DNA of 26,113 nt. Source: JAGQOZ01 sp041399205. GTDB taxonomy: Bacteria > Planctomycetota > Planctomycetia > Pirellulales > Pirellulaceae. Shown here one piece after another: positions 7,990 through 17,285 of this stretch. Below the pieces are notes generated by a model, which saw only the letters and a list, made by a program, of their open reading frames with translations, searched no databases and was not told where the DNA came from. The stretch is from assembly GCA_041399205.1 (NCBI GenBank), contig JAWKTK010000040.1:1-26113 (forward strand), written 5' to 3'. The position numbers and the translations under genes were made by a program. Positions within the stretch are counted from its first letter, which is position 1. Every line of letters starts with the position of its first letter.

Positions 7990-10119
7990 ATGTACGGAAA
8001 TACGATCCGAAAACAGATTCAATTTCCCAGCAGACGCACTGTTGGCAAAAGCTTTCCCAAGAAGACATTCGCTGGCGAACCACTGGAGCCCAGACATTTA
8101 TTGGCTGGCGATTTGGTGGCGCACTGGGAATCACAAGTGGTGGCTGATCAGTTGGAGAACGGAGCGGTCATCAGCGAATGGACCGATTCGGTCAGCGGCA
8201 TTGTGGCCAGTGCGGAAGGTGCACCCACCCTAGAAGAAATTGCCCTGGGAGGTCGACCGGCGATTCGCCTGGATCCGGCTGATTCGCCCGATTGGTTTCT
8301 GGTCACCAGTGTCGATAGTCCGTTTCGTAACATCGGTGATTACACGTTGGCCGTGGTGTTTGCCACCAGTTCGTCCAATCTGCAGGGTGCGGAAGGCAAT
8401 TGGTTTCAGAACACCGCGATTGTGGACGCCAACAGTCAAGGTTTGGCCAACGACTGGGGACTGTCTATCAACGCCAATGGTCGACTGGCCGCTGGGCTGG
8501 GCAACGGATTCCTGGCGAATCCCACCAACGTGTATTCGCAAGAAACGGGACTGAATGACGGGCAAACGCACTTGGCCATTGTGCGCCGCACAGGAAATAA
8601 CGTGGCGATACGAGTGGACGATGGTGCGTTCGTCACGTCGACCATGAATTCGAATCCGCTGAGTACTTTGGACGTAGCGTTTGGAGCACAGAAACGAGGT
8701 GACGCGGCGCTGGACGGTTACTTGGCTGAAGTCCGCATGTACAACGGTGCGTTGGACGAAACACAGCTGGCCGATCTGTACAGTCAATTCACTACCACCT
8801 ACGACAATCAAGCTCCGCAAGCCAATCCGGACATCTACACTTTGGCCGAAGACACCAATCTGTTCTTAGTTGGCGATAACAATGGGCTGCTGCTGAATGA
8901 TACCGATGCCGACGGAGATGCACTCAAGGCGCAGCTGATAGAAACAACAACACATGGTGAACTGGGCGTGAACCCCGACGGTTCGTTTATTTATGTTCCC
9001 GATGAAAACTTTTTTGGCACTGATTCATTCACGTATGCGGCGGTTGATTTCCGGCCGTCGGCACCGGTCACCGTTACGCTGAATGTGACACCGGTCTATG
9101 ATCCGGCCGTGGCAACGGCTGATTCGTACAAGACGGTTCCGCACGAAGCATTGGTGGTGAGTCCGGCGAATTCGCTATTGCTAAACGACTTGAATCCAGA
9201 CAACGCTGATCTTTCGGTCGAATTGGTGCAAGACGTCAACGCCGGTTCGCTGCAACTACAACCGAACGGCACGTTTACCTATAACGCGCAAGGCTTTGCA
9301 GGCACGGCGTCGTTCACGTATCGCATCTTCGATGGCACGGGCTATTCCGCTCCGGCCACCGTTACCATTACCTCGAATACGCCGCCGCAAGCGATTGCGG
9401 ACATGTACCAGTTGGACGAAGACACGCTGCTGACGATTGGTCCAGATCAAGGCGTGCTGGTGAACGACATTGACGCAGACGGAAACACTTTGACCGTCGA
9501 AATCATTAGCGAAACGGCGCACGGTGACATTGGTTTGGGCCCCGACGGTTCCATTGTGTACAGCCCCGTCGAAGACTTTTTTGGCACCGATCAGTTCACC
9601 TATCGAATTACCGACGGCATTGATCCGTCCAACGAAGCGACTGTGCAGCTCACGGTCCGTTCCGTGAATGACGCGCCGATTGCAGCCGTAGACAGTTACT
9701 TCACGCTGCCCAATTCGCCGCTGACGGTCAGTGCAGAACGAGGTGTCTTGGACAACGATTTGGACGTGGATGGCCCGGCGACGGTCGTCACGGTCACTTC
9801 GGCGCCGCAACACGGTTCGCTGCAAATGAACAATGACGGTTCGTTTGTCTACACGCCGCAAGCTAACTTTGAAGGCGAAGATGCGTTCACGTATGTTTAT
9901 GGTGATTCGATTCAACAGAGCGAACCGACTCGCGTTACGCTGACGGTTTCTTCGCGGCCGATTCTGATCAGCGAATTGCACGCCACCAATGCCTCCGGCC
10001 TGACAACTCGTGTGCGCTCGAGCGCCGATGATGCATTCCGAGGTGACACGATGACGCCCGATTGGATTGAATTGAAAAACCGAGTGGCCGCGCGTTGGAC
10101 ATCAGCGGCATGCATCTGA
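7990..10119 (+). CDS. Giant LEPR-XLL surface protein, 5' part (LamG-like and Big/cadherin-like repeats)
   Basis: This is the N-terminal part of a surface protein that a frameshift separates from the next entry. The N-terminus is basic (MYGNTIRKQIQFPSRR) and is followed by LEPRHLLAGD at residues 32-41, the planctomycete LEPR-XLL motif; no classical signal peptide is evident. Residues 42-270 look like a LamG/concanavalin-like domain (EVRMYNGALDETQLADLY near its end). Four tandem Big/cadherin-like repeats follow at about 276, 371, 465 and 562, with consensus P-x-A-x-D-x-Y...LLxND-x-D-x-D...HGxL...DGSFxYxPxxxFxGxDxFTY. A lamin-tail-like domain begins at about 657 (ILISELHATNASG). True coding leaves this frame near 10081; the final residues up to 10119 (VAARWTSAACI) are out-of-frame read-through. 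Its likely role is as an adhesive or matrix protein. Confidence 0.85.
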   Translation: MYGNTIRKQIQFPSRRTVGKSFPKKTFAGEPLEPRHLLAGDLVAHWESQVVADQLENGAVISEWTDSVSGIVASAEGAPTLEEIALGGRPAIRLDPADSPDWFLVTSVDSPFRNIGDYTLAVVFATSSSNLQGAEGNWFQNTAIVDANSQGLANDWGLSINANGRLAAGLGNGFLANPTNVYSQETGLNDGQTHLAIVRRTGNNVAIRVDDGAFVTSTMNSNPLSTLDVAFGAQKRGDAALDGYLAEVRMYNGALDETQLADLYSQFTTTYDNQAPQANPDIYTLAEDTNLFLVGDNNGLLLNDTDADGDALKAQLIETTTHGELGVNPDGSFIYVPDENFFGTDSFTYAAVDFRPSAPVTVTLNVTPVYDPAVATADSYKTVPHEALVVSPANSLLLNDLNPDNADLSVELVQDVNAGSLQLQPNGTFTYNAQGFAGTASFTYRIFDGTGYSAPATVTITSNTPPQAIADMYQLDEDTLLTIGPDQGVLVNDIDADGNTLTVEIISETAHGDIGLGPDGSIVYSPVEDFFGTDQFTYRITDGIDPSNEATVQLTVRSVNDAPIAAVDSYFTLPNSPLTVSAERGVLDNDLDVDGPATVVTVTSAPQHGSLQMNNDGSFVYTPQANFEGEDAFTYVYGDSIQQSEPTRVTLTVSSRPILISELHATNASGLTTRVRSSADDAFRGDTMTPDWIELKNRVAARWTSAACI

Positions 10120-13061
10120 CCGATTCCGCCGACGATCTGACGGCTTGGCAATTTCCCGCAGGTACCGTGGTCCCGGCCAATGGCTACTTGATTGTCTTTG
10201 CGTCTGGCGAAAACATCACCGACCCGACGCTGGACGAAAACGGCTTCCTGCACACCAACTTCAATCTTTCGTCAGACGGAGAATACTTGGCCATCGCCAA
10301 TGAAGTGGGTGACGTCATCTTCGAAGTCACGCCTACCTATCCCGCTCAAGTCACTGACGTTTCGTACGGCTGGAACGGCAGCGAATACCGCTATTATGAT
10401 TCGCCCAGTCCTGGTCTACCTAATGGCGCAGGTCTGATGGGCTTGGTGGAAGATACTTCGTTTAGTGTGAAGCGAGGCTACTTTGACGAAGCATTCGAAC
10501 TGCAAGTCACTTCGCCCACGGTTGGCGCGTCGTTGGTCTACACCACCGACGGTTCGAACCCCACGTTGGAAGAAGGGACCATCGTTCCGGCCGCCAGTCC
10601 CGATGTGGCTCCGGTATTGAATCTGAACATCAGCGAATCGACCACGCTGCGAGTTGCTGCGTTTAAGGACGGATACGTTCCGACCAACGTCGACACACAA
10701 ACCTATTTCTTTGCGGACGATCTGGTGCAACAGTCTGGCTTGTGGGACACGATCACCGAAGATCCTACCTGGGGTCCACAATTGAAAGACTCACTGTTGT
10801 CACTGCCGGCGATTTCGCTGGTGCTGGACGGGCGAATTTCGGAATCGCGTGAAGTCGGGACGTCCGTGGAAATGATTTTCCCGGATGGCGAAGAGGGCTT
10901 TCAGATTGATGCTGGCGTAGAACACTACGGCGGGCACAGTTTAAGTTCGCCCAAGAAAAATATGCGGCTGAGTTTCAAATCCGCCTACGGTGATCCGACG
11001 CTGAAGTTCGATCTCTTCGGCGAAGGAGCGACGGACGAATTCAACCAGTTGTTGCTGCGAACCGGTTCGCATGACAATTGGTTCTGGGTGCATCCGGCGG
11101 GTGGCCAGGGTCATTATCTCCGCAACCGTTGGGCATTTGACCGTCAATTGGAGCTCGGCGATTTGGCTCCGCACGGTCGGCATGTTCAAGTCTATATCAA
11201 CGGCAAGTACGAAGGCATTCATCATCTAATGGAGCGACCCGACGCAGCCTTCATGGCGTCTTATTTGGGTGGCGAACCGGAAGACTATGACGCTTTGAAT
11301 GCGGGAACGGCCATTGATGGCGACACCGACGCGTGGCGGATGCTGCAACGCAACGAAGTGATTGACGACTACCAAGAAGTGCAAAAACTACTGAATGTAG
11401 AAAACTACGCCAATTACATGTTGCTGCAATTCTATGGCGGCAATGATTGGGATTGGAATACGTCTCAGAACTGGGCCGCCGCTCGTCCCAGGTTGGATGA
11501 CTCGGGCTTCATCTTCTTTCATTGGGACAGCGACTTGTTGTTGCGGACGACTCGCACCGCCAACGTGATCACTCGCGGCGGTCCGGGCAATCTTTGGAAC
11601 GCCAACGGCGGGATGCGTCAGCATCCTGAATTCTTGATGTTGATGGCGGATCGAGCTCACGCGTTGTTCTACAACGATGGCATGCTGACGAATGATCGAG
11701 TGCGTGCGGATATGGAAGCGCTGGCCGATCAGATTCGTTTGCCTGTGATTGCCGAAACCGCTCGCTGGGGCCAGCGAGGCTTCAACGGACTTCGTTACAC
11801 GCCGGCCGTTTGGGAAGGTGCCATCGAATGGATGTTCGATACGTTTTTGCCGCAGACTGGTACCAATCGAACGGAAACGGTGATTAGTCAACTGCGTCGA
11901 GCGAACGCGTATCCCGACGTCGATGCGCCCGAATACACAGTCAATGGTGTGCGACAGCACGGCGGCAATGTGACGTCCAATGCACCGTTGGATTGGGTCG
12001 CGGCGGCCGGCACCACGTACTATATGTTGAATGGCGAAGATCCTCGTCTCCCTGGCGGCGACATTCATCCCGACGCGTTGGTCTACGACGGTTCGCCCGT
12101 ATTGTTAACCGAATCGACGGTGGTGAAATCGCGAACCAAGACGGATGACGAATGGTCGGCGCTCAGCGAAGCCGAATTCTTGGTCGATGTCGTGACCGCG
12201 GACGCAACGAATATTCGCATCACGGAAATCAATTATCATCCGTACGATCCATCGCCGGAAGAAATGGCGGAAGGTTACAATGATGCGGACGATTTTGAAT
12301 TTATCGAACTGCGTAATACTTCGTCGCAAACGGTCGATTTGAGTTCGCTGCGATTCGCCACACTGCAGCTGGATGGTGCGGAACAAGGTGTCACGTTTGC
12401 GTTCGCTCAAGCGAATGACACGTTCTTGCGTCCGGGCGAATTTGTCTTGGTGGTAGAAGATGTTTCCGCCTTCGAAGCTCGTTATGGCAACCAGCTGAAC
12501 GTGGCCGGACAGTGGTCGGGCGGATTGTCGAATGCTGCAGAAACCATCACGGTGCTGGCCGGCGATGATTTGGTTCAGCAATTCACCTATCGAGACGATT
12601 GGCACGTTGCGACCGACGGAAACGGTTCGTCGTTGGTCGTGGCAGACGTCGATCAATCTTTGGACGCGTGGAACGTCGCCAGTGGATGGCGGGCCAGTGG
12701 TGTGCGCGGCGGAAGTCCGGGTGCGAGTGACGAAGTTGTGTCACTGCCGGGTGATGCAAATCGAGACGGTGTGTTTAATTCGTCCGACTTGGTGCTAGTT
12801 TTTGCGGCGGGTGAATTCGAAGACGCCATTCTCGGCAATTCGACCTGGGAAGAAGGCGACTGGAATCAAGACGGCGAATTCACCACGGCTGATCTTGTCG
12901 CCGCTTTCCAACAAGGCAATTACGTGGCGGCCGCCATTCGTTTAGAAACCTTGACGTTGGCGAGTGCCAACGATGTTCCCGGTGCGTCGAACAAACGATC
13001 AGGACATTCAGATCGCATTGATGCCGCCTTTGAAAATGGGGCGGAATGGATGGTCGAGTAA
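10095..13061 (+). CDS. Giant surface protein, 3' part (CotH kinase-like, lamin-tail, dockerin-like)
   Basis: This continues the previous entry after a 1-base deficit near 10076-10083. In frame 3 the sequence SGRALDISGMHLTDSADD completes the lamin-tail domain begun upstream, so both parts are one protein of about 1,690 residues. Domains by residue from 10095: end of lamin tail (1-110), chitobiase-C-like beta sandwich with VYTTDGSNPT (about 120-215), CotH-kinase-like domain (about 238-560), second lamin tail starting NIRITEINYHP (about 705), and two dockerin-like loops GDANRDGVFNSSD and GDWNQDGEFTTAD (885-935). CotH proteins are atypical spore-coat/surface protein kinases; HWDSD near residue 476 resembles their metal-binding D-x-D region, but activity is unproven. 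There is no PEP-CTERM tail. If translated alone it would need an internal start such as ATG 10110 and would lack a secretion signal. Confidence 0.85.
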   Translation: MDISGMHLTDSADDLTAWQFPAGTVVPANGYLIVFASGENITDPTLDENGFLHTNFNLSSDGEYLAIANEVGDVIFEVTPTYPAQVTDVSYGWNGSEYRYYDSPSPGLPNGAGLMGLVEDTSFSVKRGYFDEAFELQVTSPTVGASLVYTTDGSNPTLEEGTIVPAASPDVAPVLNLNISESTTLRVAAFKDGYVPTNVDTQTYFFADDLVQQSGLWDTITEDPTWGPQLKDSLLSLPAISLVLDGRISESREVGTSVEMIFPDGEEGFQIDAGVEHYGGHSLSSPKKNMRLSFKSAYGDPTLKFDLFGEGATDEFNQLLLRTGSHDNWFWVHPAGGQGHYLRNRWAFDRQLELGDLAPHGRHVQVYINGKYEGIHHLMERPDAAFMASYLGGEPEDYDALNAGTAIDGDTDAWRMLQRNEVIDDYQEVQKLLNVENYANYMLLQFYGGNDWDWNTSQNWAAARPRLDDSGFIFFHWDSDLLLRTTRTANVITRGGPGNLWNANGGMRQHPEFLMLMADRAHALFYNDGMLTNDRVRADMEALADQIRLPVIAETARWGQRGFNGLRYTPAVWEGAIEWMFDTFLPQTGTNRTETVISQLRRANAYPDVDAPEYTVNGVRQHGGNVTSNAPLDWVAAAGTTYYMLNGEDPRLPGGDIHPDALVYDGSPVLLTESTVVKSRTKTDDEWSALSEAEFLVDVVTADATNIRITEINYHPYDPSPEEMAEGYNDADDFEFIELRNTSSQTVDLSSLRFATLQLDGAEQGVTFAFAQANDTFLRPGEFVLVVEDVSAFEARYGNQLNVAGQWSGGLSNAAETITVLAGDDLVQQFTYRDDWHVATDGNGSSLVVADVDQSLDAWNVASGWRASGVRGGSPGASDEVVSLPGDANRDGVFNSSDLVLVFAAGEFEDAILGNSTWEEGDWNQDGEFTTADLVAAFQQGNYVAAAIRLETLTLASANDVPGASNKRSGHSDRIDAAFENGAEWMVE

Positions 13062-13226
13062 ACATGCTGAAACACGCGGAGATTTTGTCGGATTTTTACG
13101 ACGATTGAATCGAAAAAACACTTGTTTTCCATCGTCGCAGCGGATAGCTTTGGAATTCGGAACGAGAACCACATTAACGAGGAATGGCTAGTTAACGAAT
13201 TTAACTTTCACAGGAGCTACTTTAGC

Positions 13227-13259
13227 CGACGGATGGCAAATCCATCTGGTCGCGTTTTT
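13227..13259 (+). terminator. Probable terminator of the CotH-type gene
   Basis: CGAC-g-GATGG (13227-13236) pairs with CCATC-tg-GTCG (13242-13252) around loop CAAAT, and TTTTT follows at 13255-13259. It lies about 165 bases after the stop, inside the 344-base gap before the next gene; nothing else was recognised in that gap. Confidence 0.5.
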
Positions 13260-13405
13260 CTTTGAGACAATTCAAGTAGTTCCGTCATGCTTCTGAGGTT
13301 CATGCTGAACTGCTTGTTGTCGATAAATCGGGCCGAATTTCGGCATTTTCACGAAGACAATTTCCTAGATTACTTTGTCGAGCACTAATGAGAGGGACTT
13401 GGATC

Positions 13406-14032
13406 ATGCGTTGTGTTTTGGCTTTGGCGTTTGCTGCATTGACGGCAGTATCAGCCAGTGCGGCAGTTGTGGGCGAAGCGTCGCCTTTGGCAGATGGTAG
13501 TGTAGACGGCTGGTCGGGCATCACCGTGATGGACGGCTATGGCGGACTTCCTGCTGGCGAATCGGTATCTACCGTAAACTACTATGCTTCTGATGGTCGA
13601 GCGGACGGAAATCGAAGCGTACAGCCTTTGATCATCAAGAACGATGGCGGTGTTTTTTCGATCTATGACGTTGGTCCCGTAGACACGCCAACCGCAGGTG
13701 GCGAAGTCTCTATGAGCTGGGGCAGCTCGGTTGTGCCGAATGACGGTGCCGTGTATCACCCCGGTTTTTGGCAGTGGAATGCCGGTGTAGATGACACCGA
13801 TGGTGGTGTTGTATCGTTTGCGGGTACCGGTGGAAGCGGCATGTTCCAAGAAAACGAAGATGGCACGACCTACGTTCCCGCGATTGGTGATGAAGTTGTT
13901 TCGGGTCACGCATCGGGTGCGGATGGTCGAGCTTACCAAATGAACTTCACGACTGCTGTTCCAGAACCTTCGACCGGCATTTTGGCAGCTTTGGCCATCA
14001 TTCCGTTGTTGGCATTGCGTCGCCGCAAGTAG
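13406..14032 (+). CDS. Small PEP-CTERM protein sharing the DGWSG domain
   Basis: This secreted protein of 208 residues has the signal peptide MRCVLALAFAALTAVSASA, one copy of the same unrecognised domain found twice in the 6001-7707 gene, and a PEP-CTERM tail VPEPSTGILAALAIIPLLAL + RRRK. Matching blocks are DGWSGITVM / DGWSGVPVM, LPAGESVSTVNYYA / LPAGETVDVVRYYA, SWGSSVVPNDGAVYHP / EWGSSPIPDDGNLYHP, and ADGRAYQMNF / AGGRGYQLNF. Start ATG 13406 has GAGG 10 bases upstream; an in-frame ATG at 13388 would add six residues (MRGTWI) but has a poorer ribosome site. It has no dockerin loops, so it looks like a minimal, single-domain relative. Function is unknown; the VYHP, WGSS and aromatic positions suggest a beta-rich fold. 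A very strong terminator follows. Confidence 0.85.
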   Translation: MRCVLALAFAALTAVSASAAVVGEASPLADGSVDGWSGITVMDGYGGLPAGESVSTVNYYASDGRADGNRSVQPLIIKNDGGVFSIYDVGPVDTPTAGGEVSMSWGSSVVPNDGAVYHPGFWQWNAGVDDTDGGVVSFAGTGGSGMFQENEDGTTYVPAIGDEVVSGHASGADGRAYQMNFTTAVPEPSTGILAALAIIPLLALRRRK

Positions 14033-14085
14033 TCTGTTCGGTCGTGGCAATGCGAATCCAAGTGTTGCCCATCAAGTTAGAATTC

Positions 14086-14123
14086 AAGGGTTCGAACCAA
14101 ATTGGTTCGGACCCTTTTTATTT
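14086..14123 (+). terminator. Rho-independent terminator after the small PEP-CTERM gene
   Basis: AAGGGTTCGAACC (from 14086) pairs with GGTTCGGACCCTT (to 14116), a stem of 12 or more pairs with one T-G wobble and a short A/T loop, followed by TTTTT-A-TTT. It may also slow transcription from the opposing gene, although the minus-strand T run is poor. Confidence 0.88.
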
Positions 14124-14177
14124 GCGCTCGTGACCAATGCGATCCGTGCGCCCACGAAAACGTGTTGCTTCGAGCGG

Positions 14178-17100
14178 TCAGCGTTTTCGTCGGACTGCCT
14201 TGATTCCAACAAGTAAGCCGAACCATGCCAGCCAAACGCTACTCTGCGATTCCGGCACGGCGGTCGCTTCCGCTGGAGGCCCCAATTCATAGCCGCCATC
14301 CTGAAACGCCAAGACGAAGTCGCTGGAGTCGAATTCACCGTCCGAATTCCAATCGCCTGAACTCCAGGTGGAATTGCCAATCTCGTCGTCTTCGTATTGA
14401 CCGAATTGAAACACCGCCACCAGATCCGTCGAATTAAATTCGCCATCCAAATTCGCATCGCCAAACCACGTCTGTTTGGCGCTGCGAACCCATGATTCCA
14501 GGTCTGCGAAAGTAACGTCTTGGTCGCCGTTTAAATCGAACATGGCATTCGCTAACCAAGGTTCTTCGAACGGATTACGAATTCGATCTTGCAACGCGTC
14601 CACATCCGTCACGTCCAATTCATCATTCGCATCGAAGTCACCTTGCGGAGAAACCACCAACGTCAAACCAGCGACCACTGGATCAAAATCTTCGGGAAAG
14701 ACAGTCCATTGGTTGTAAACCGTGGCAGGCGAATAGATGACCGAGAAAAATAGATCGGACGAAAAGCCAAGATCCGCATTTCTAAGATCTGCGCCGCTCA
14801 GGTCCGCCATGTGAAGTGATCCACCGACCGATGATGCGCCGCGGAGATCTGCTGATTCGAAATTGGCGAACGCCAGATTGCTGAAAGTCAGATTGGCGTT
14901 CAATAGACTCTGTCCATGGAAGTCCCAGCCCTGCAGGTTGTTATTTGACAAATCAATTCCTTGCAAGTCCCTTGATTGAAAGCTGGAAGTGGATGCCAAT
15001 TGCTGCCACGTGAATCCAGAGTCCGTCGTACTTTTGAAGCTTGCTCCGTTCACAACGGCGCCAGTCAGGTCTACGTTGGTCAGTGTCGAGAAGGCAAGAC
15101 TTGCGTTCGTAAGATTCTGATCCCTGAAATCCCAGCCGCTTAGGTCGTTTGCCCTTAATGTAATCCCGTGTAGGTTCTTCACTTGGTAACTAGCCGTAGA
15201 TTCCAGTTGCGTCTGTGTGAATCCATTGGTGGTTGTAGCTGTGAGATCGGTGGAAGTCACAATCGCACCGATCAAGCTGGCGTCACGCAATGTCGCGGTC
15301 CACAGACTTGCACCATTCAAATTGGCATGATTCAAGTTGGCGGAAGTAAGATTCGAAACATGCAGAGCTGCATCGGATAGGTTCTGACTATTCAAGTCCC
15401 AGCCGCTAAAATCATTATACCGAAAGTCGATTCCCTGCAGATTCTTCGCTTGATAGCTGGCCGTGGAGAGCAACTGAGCCTGGGTGAATCCGAGAGATGT
15501 AGCGCTAGACAAATTGGCGAGCGTAACGACTGCCCCGCTCAGGTTAGCATCGGTTAAGTTCACATTGGACAGATCGGCAGCGTGTAAATTCGCCCCACTT
15601 AGATTGGCGTTACTGAGATTTGATTCAGAAAGATTTACGCCTCCAAGATCCTGATCACGGAAGTCCCAGCCACTAAGATCATTCTGTCGAAGATTCATGC
15701 CCTGCAGATTCTTCGCTTGATAGCTGGCCGTGGACACCAATTGCGCCTGCGTAAATCCAATAGACGTCGTTTCAGCAAGATTGGCGCCAGTCACGATCGC
15801 TCGGCTAAGATTTGCACCCGATAAACTAGCTGCCCAAAGGTTTGATCCGCTAAGATTTGCGCCTCGCAGGTCTGCCGAGGTCAGATTTGAACCGGACATG
15901 CTTGCCCCGCTAAGATTCTGGTCAACAAAGTCCCATCCAGCTAGGTCATTGCCCCAGAGGCCGATGGCCTTCAAGGTCTTTGCCTGATAGCTGGCAGTGG
16001 AATAGAGTTGTTGCTGGGTAAAGCCTAAGCTTGTCGTACCAGAAAAATTTGCTCCCGAAATCGTAGCGCCACTAAGATCGGCGTTTGCTATTGCTGCATG
16101 AGCAAGATTTGCGTCGCTAAGATTGGCTCCGCTAAGATTGGCATCGTTCAGTCGAGCTACTTCAAGATTCGCTCTGCTGAGATTAGATCCAGCCAAGTCA
16201 ACATTGGCCATCATTGAAAAGCCGAAGTCAACGCCAGCAAGATTCGCGTGGCTCAGGTTCGCACCTGTGAGCGTTGCCCGAGAAACGCGTGCACTGGTGA
16301 GATTGGTCCCACTGAGGTTGGCATTTGACAAGTTCGAGAACGACAGGAAGGCGAAAGAAAGATTCTGATTGCGGAAATCCCAACCAGAAAGGTCGACTCC
16401 GTCGAGTCTAATGCCCTCGATATTCTTGGCTTGGTAACTTGCCGTCGAATAGAATTGATCCTGAGTGAAGCCCGTGGCGTTAGAAAAATCCGCACGAGCG
16501 ATATCCGCGCCATTCAGATTTGCGCCGGTTAGGTTTGTGCTCGACATATTGGCAAACGAAAGGTTTTGGTTGCTGAAATCCCATCCCGAGAGGTCGAGTT
16601 GGGTAAGGCCAACGCCCTGAAGATTCTTGGCTTGGTAGCTTGCCGTGGAATAGAGTTGATCCCGAGTGAAGTCTTGGGCGTTGGAAAAATCGGCAAGGCT
16701 AATCACCGCTCCGCTCAAGTCGGCGTTCGTCAAATGAGCGTCCATCAGCTCCGAACTGCTCAGATTGGCTCCCGTAAGTAACGCATTAGTCAAATTGGCA
16801 AGTTGCATATTTGCGTTGCTGATATTCGCGCCGTCCAGCCGAGTATCGATCAGTGTCGCCGAAGAAAGGTCGGCGTAACTGAGATTGGCTCTTGTCAAAT
16901 TCGCGTTCGAAAGCGTCGTCGAAGAAAGGTCCGCGTTGGTGAGGTTGGCTTCGCTTAGATTCGCGTTTGTTAGTGTCGAAAAAAATAGTTTTGCTCCGTA
17001 AAGCTCGGATCCTTGAAAATTTGCGAAATCAAGCCAGGTGTATCGAATCTTGCTAAACGACAGTCCCAAACCGGCAAGGTCGGCATGTCGCAAATTGTGC

Positions 17101-17285
17101 GAATCCGTATTCCAATTGTCTAAGTCGACCCCGGAACCCAGCGTAATGGCTTCCGTCCCCGGAATCACTTGGCCGTTGTCCCAACGAGTAATCTGGGCGC
17201 GACCGATGACTGTAGTGCAAAGCAAAATGGCAGTCGTCAAAATGCATCTGTGTAACATTACCAGGTTTTCGCTCCGGAAATTCAT
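14178..17285 (-). CDS. Secreted pentapeptide super-repeat protein with dockerin-like loops and variant PEP tail
   Basis: This protein has 1,035 residues. The start ATG 17285 has AGGG 8 bases upstream. A signal peptide spans to about residue 31 (MLHRCILTTAILLCTTVIGRAQ). Residues about 60-850 are pentapeptide repeats of the A(N/D)LSx type, which fold as a right-handed square beta-helix with four pentapeptides per coil. The helix is interrupted seven times by the same element, FTQxQLxSTASYQAK-NLxGI followed by NDLSGWDFRDQ. The C-terminal part has four dockerin-like loops (GDFDANDELDVTD, DLNGDQDVTFAD, GDANLDGEFNSTD, GDWNSDGEFDSSD) and ends with VPESQSSVWLAWFGLLVGIK + RRKR, a PEP-CTERM tail with Ser replacing the usual final Pro of the PEP triad. 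It is probably an elongated extracellular structural or binding protein; no catalytic motif was seen. It is transcribed convergently to the 13406 gene. Confidence 0.9.
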   Translation of the reverse strand: MNFRSENLVMLHRCILTTAILLCTTVIGRAQITRWDNGQVIPGTEAITLGSGVDLDNWNTDSHNLRHADLAGLGLSFSKIRYTWLDFANFQGSELYGAKLFFSTLTNANLSEANLTNADLSSTTLSNANLTRANLSYADLSSATLIDTRLDGANISNANMQLANLTNALLTGANLSSSELMDAHLTNADLSGAVISLADFSNAQDFTRDQLYSTASYQAKNLQGVGLTQLDLSGWDFSNQNLSFANMSSTNLTGANLNGADIARADFSNATGFTQDQFYSTASYQAKNIEGIRLDGVDLSGWDFRNQNLSFAFLSFSNLSNANLSGTNLTSARVSRATLTGANLSHANLAGVDFGFSMMANVDLAGSNLSRANLEVARLNDANLSGANLSDANLAHAAIANADLSGATISGANFSGTTSLGFTQQQLYSTASYQAKTLKAIGLWGNDLAGWDFVDQNLSGASMSGSNLTSADLRGANLSGSNLWAASLSGANLSRAIVTGANLAETTSIGFTQAQLVSTASYQAKNLQGMNLRQNDLSGWDFRDQDLGGVNLSESNLSNANLSGANLHAADLSNVNLTDANLSGAVVTLANLSSATSLGFTQAQLLSTASYQAKNLQGIDFRYNDFSGWDLNSQNLSDAALHVSNLTSANLNHANLNGASLWTATLRDASLIGAIVTSTDLTATTTNGFTQTQLESTASYQVKNLHGITLRANDLSGWDFRDQNLTNASLAFSTLTNVDLTGAVVNGASFKSTTDSGFTWQQLASTSSFQSRDLQGIDLSNNNLQGWDFHGQSLLNANLTFSNLAFANFESADLRGASSVGGSLHMADLSGADLRNADLGFSSDLFFSVIYSPATVYNQWTVFPEDFDPVVAGLTLVVSPQGDFDANDELDVTDVDALQDRIRNPFEEPWLANAMFDLNGDQDVTFADLESWVRSAKQTWFGDANLDGEFNSTDLVAVFQFGQYEDDEIGNSTWSSGDWNSDGEFDSSDFVLAFQDGGYELGPPAEATAVPESQSSVWLAWFGLLVGIKAVRRKR
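14941..16680 (-). repeat. Seven-fold super-repeat within the pentapeptide gene
   Basis: The element encoding STASYQAK recurs with equivalent points at 14977, 15184, 15451, 15718, 15985, 16432 and 16633. Spacings are 207, 267, 267, 267, 447 and 201 bases (69, 89, 89, 89, 149 and 67 codons). The three exact 267-base steps indicate tandem duplication of an 89-codon unit. The 69 and 149 variants differ from 89 by one and three whole 20-residue coils. Confidence 0.85.

Noticed and set aside
14941..16680. CRISPR-like or satellite DNA repeat
   Set aside because: The regular 267-base period is entirely explained by the coding super-repeat of the pentapeptide protein, kept in one open frame.
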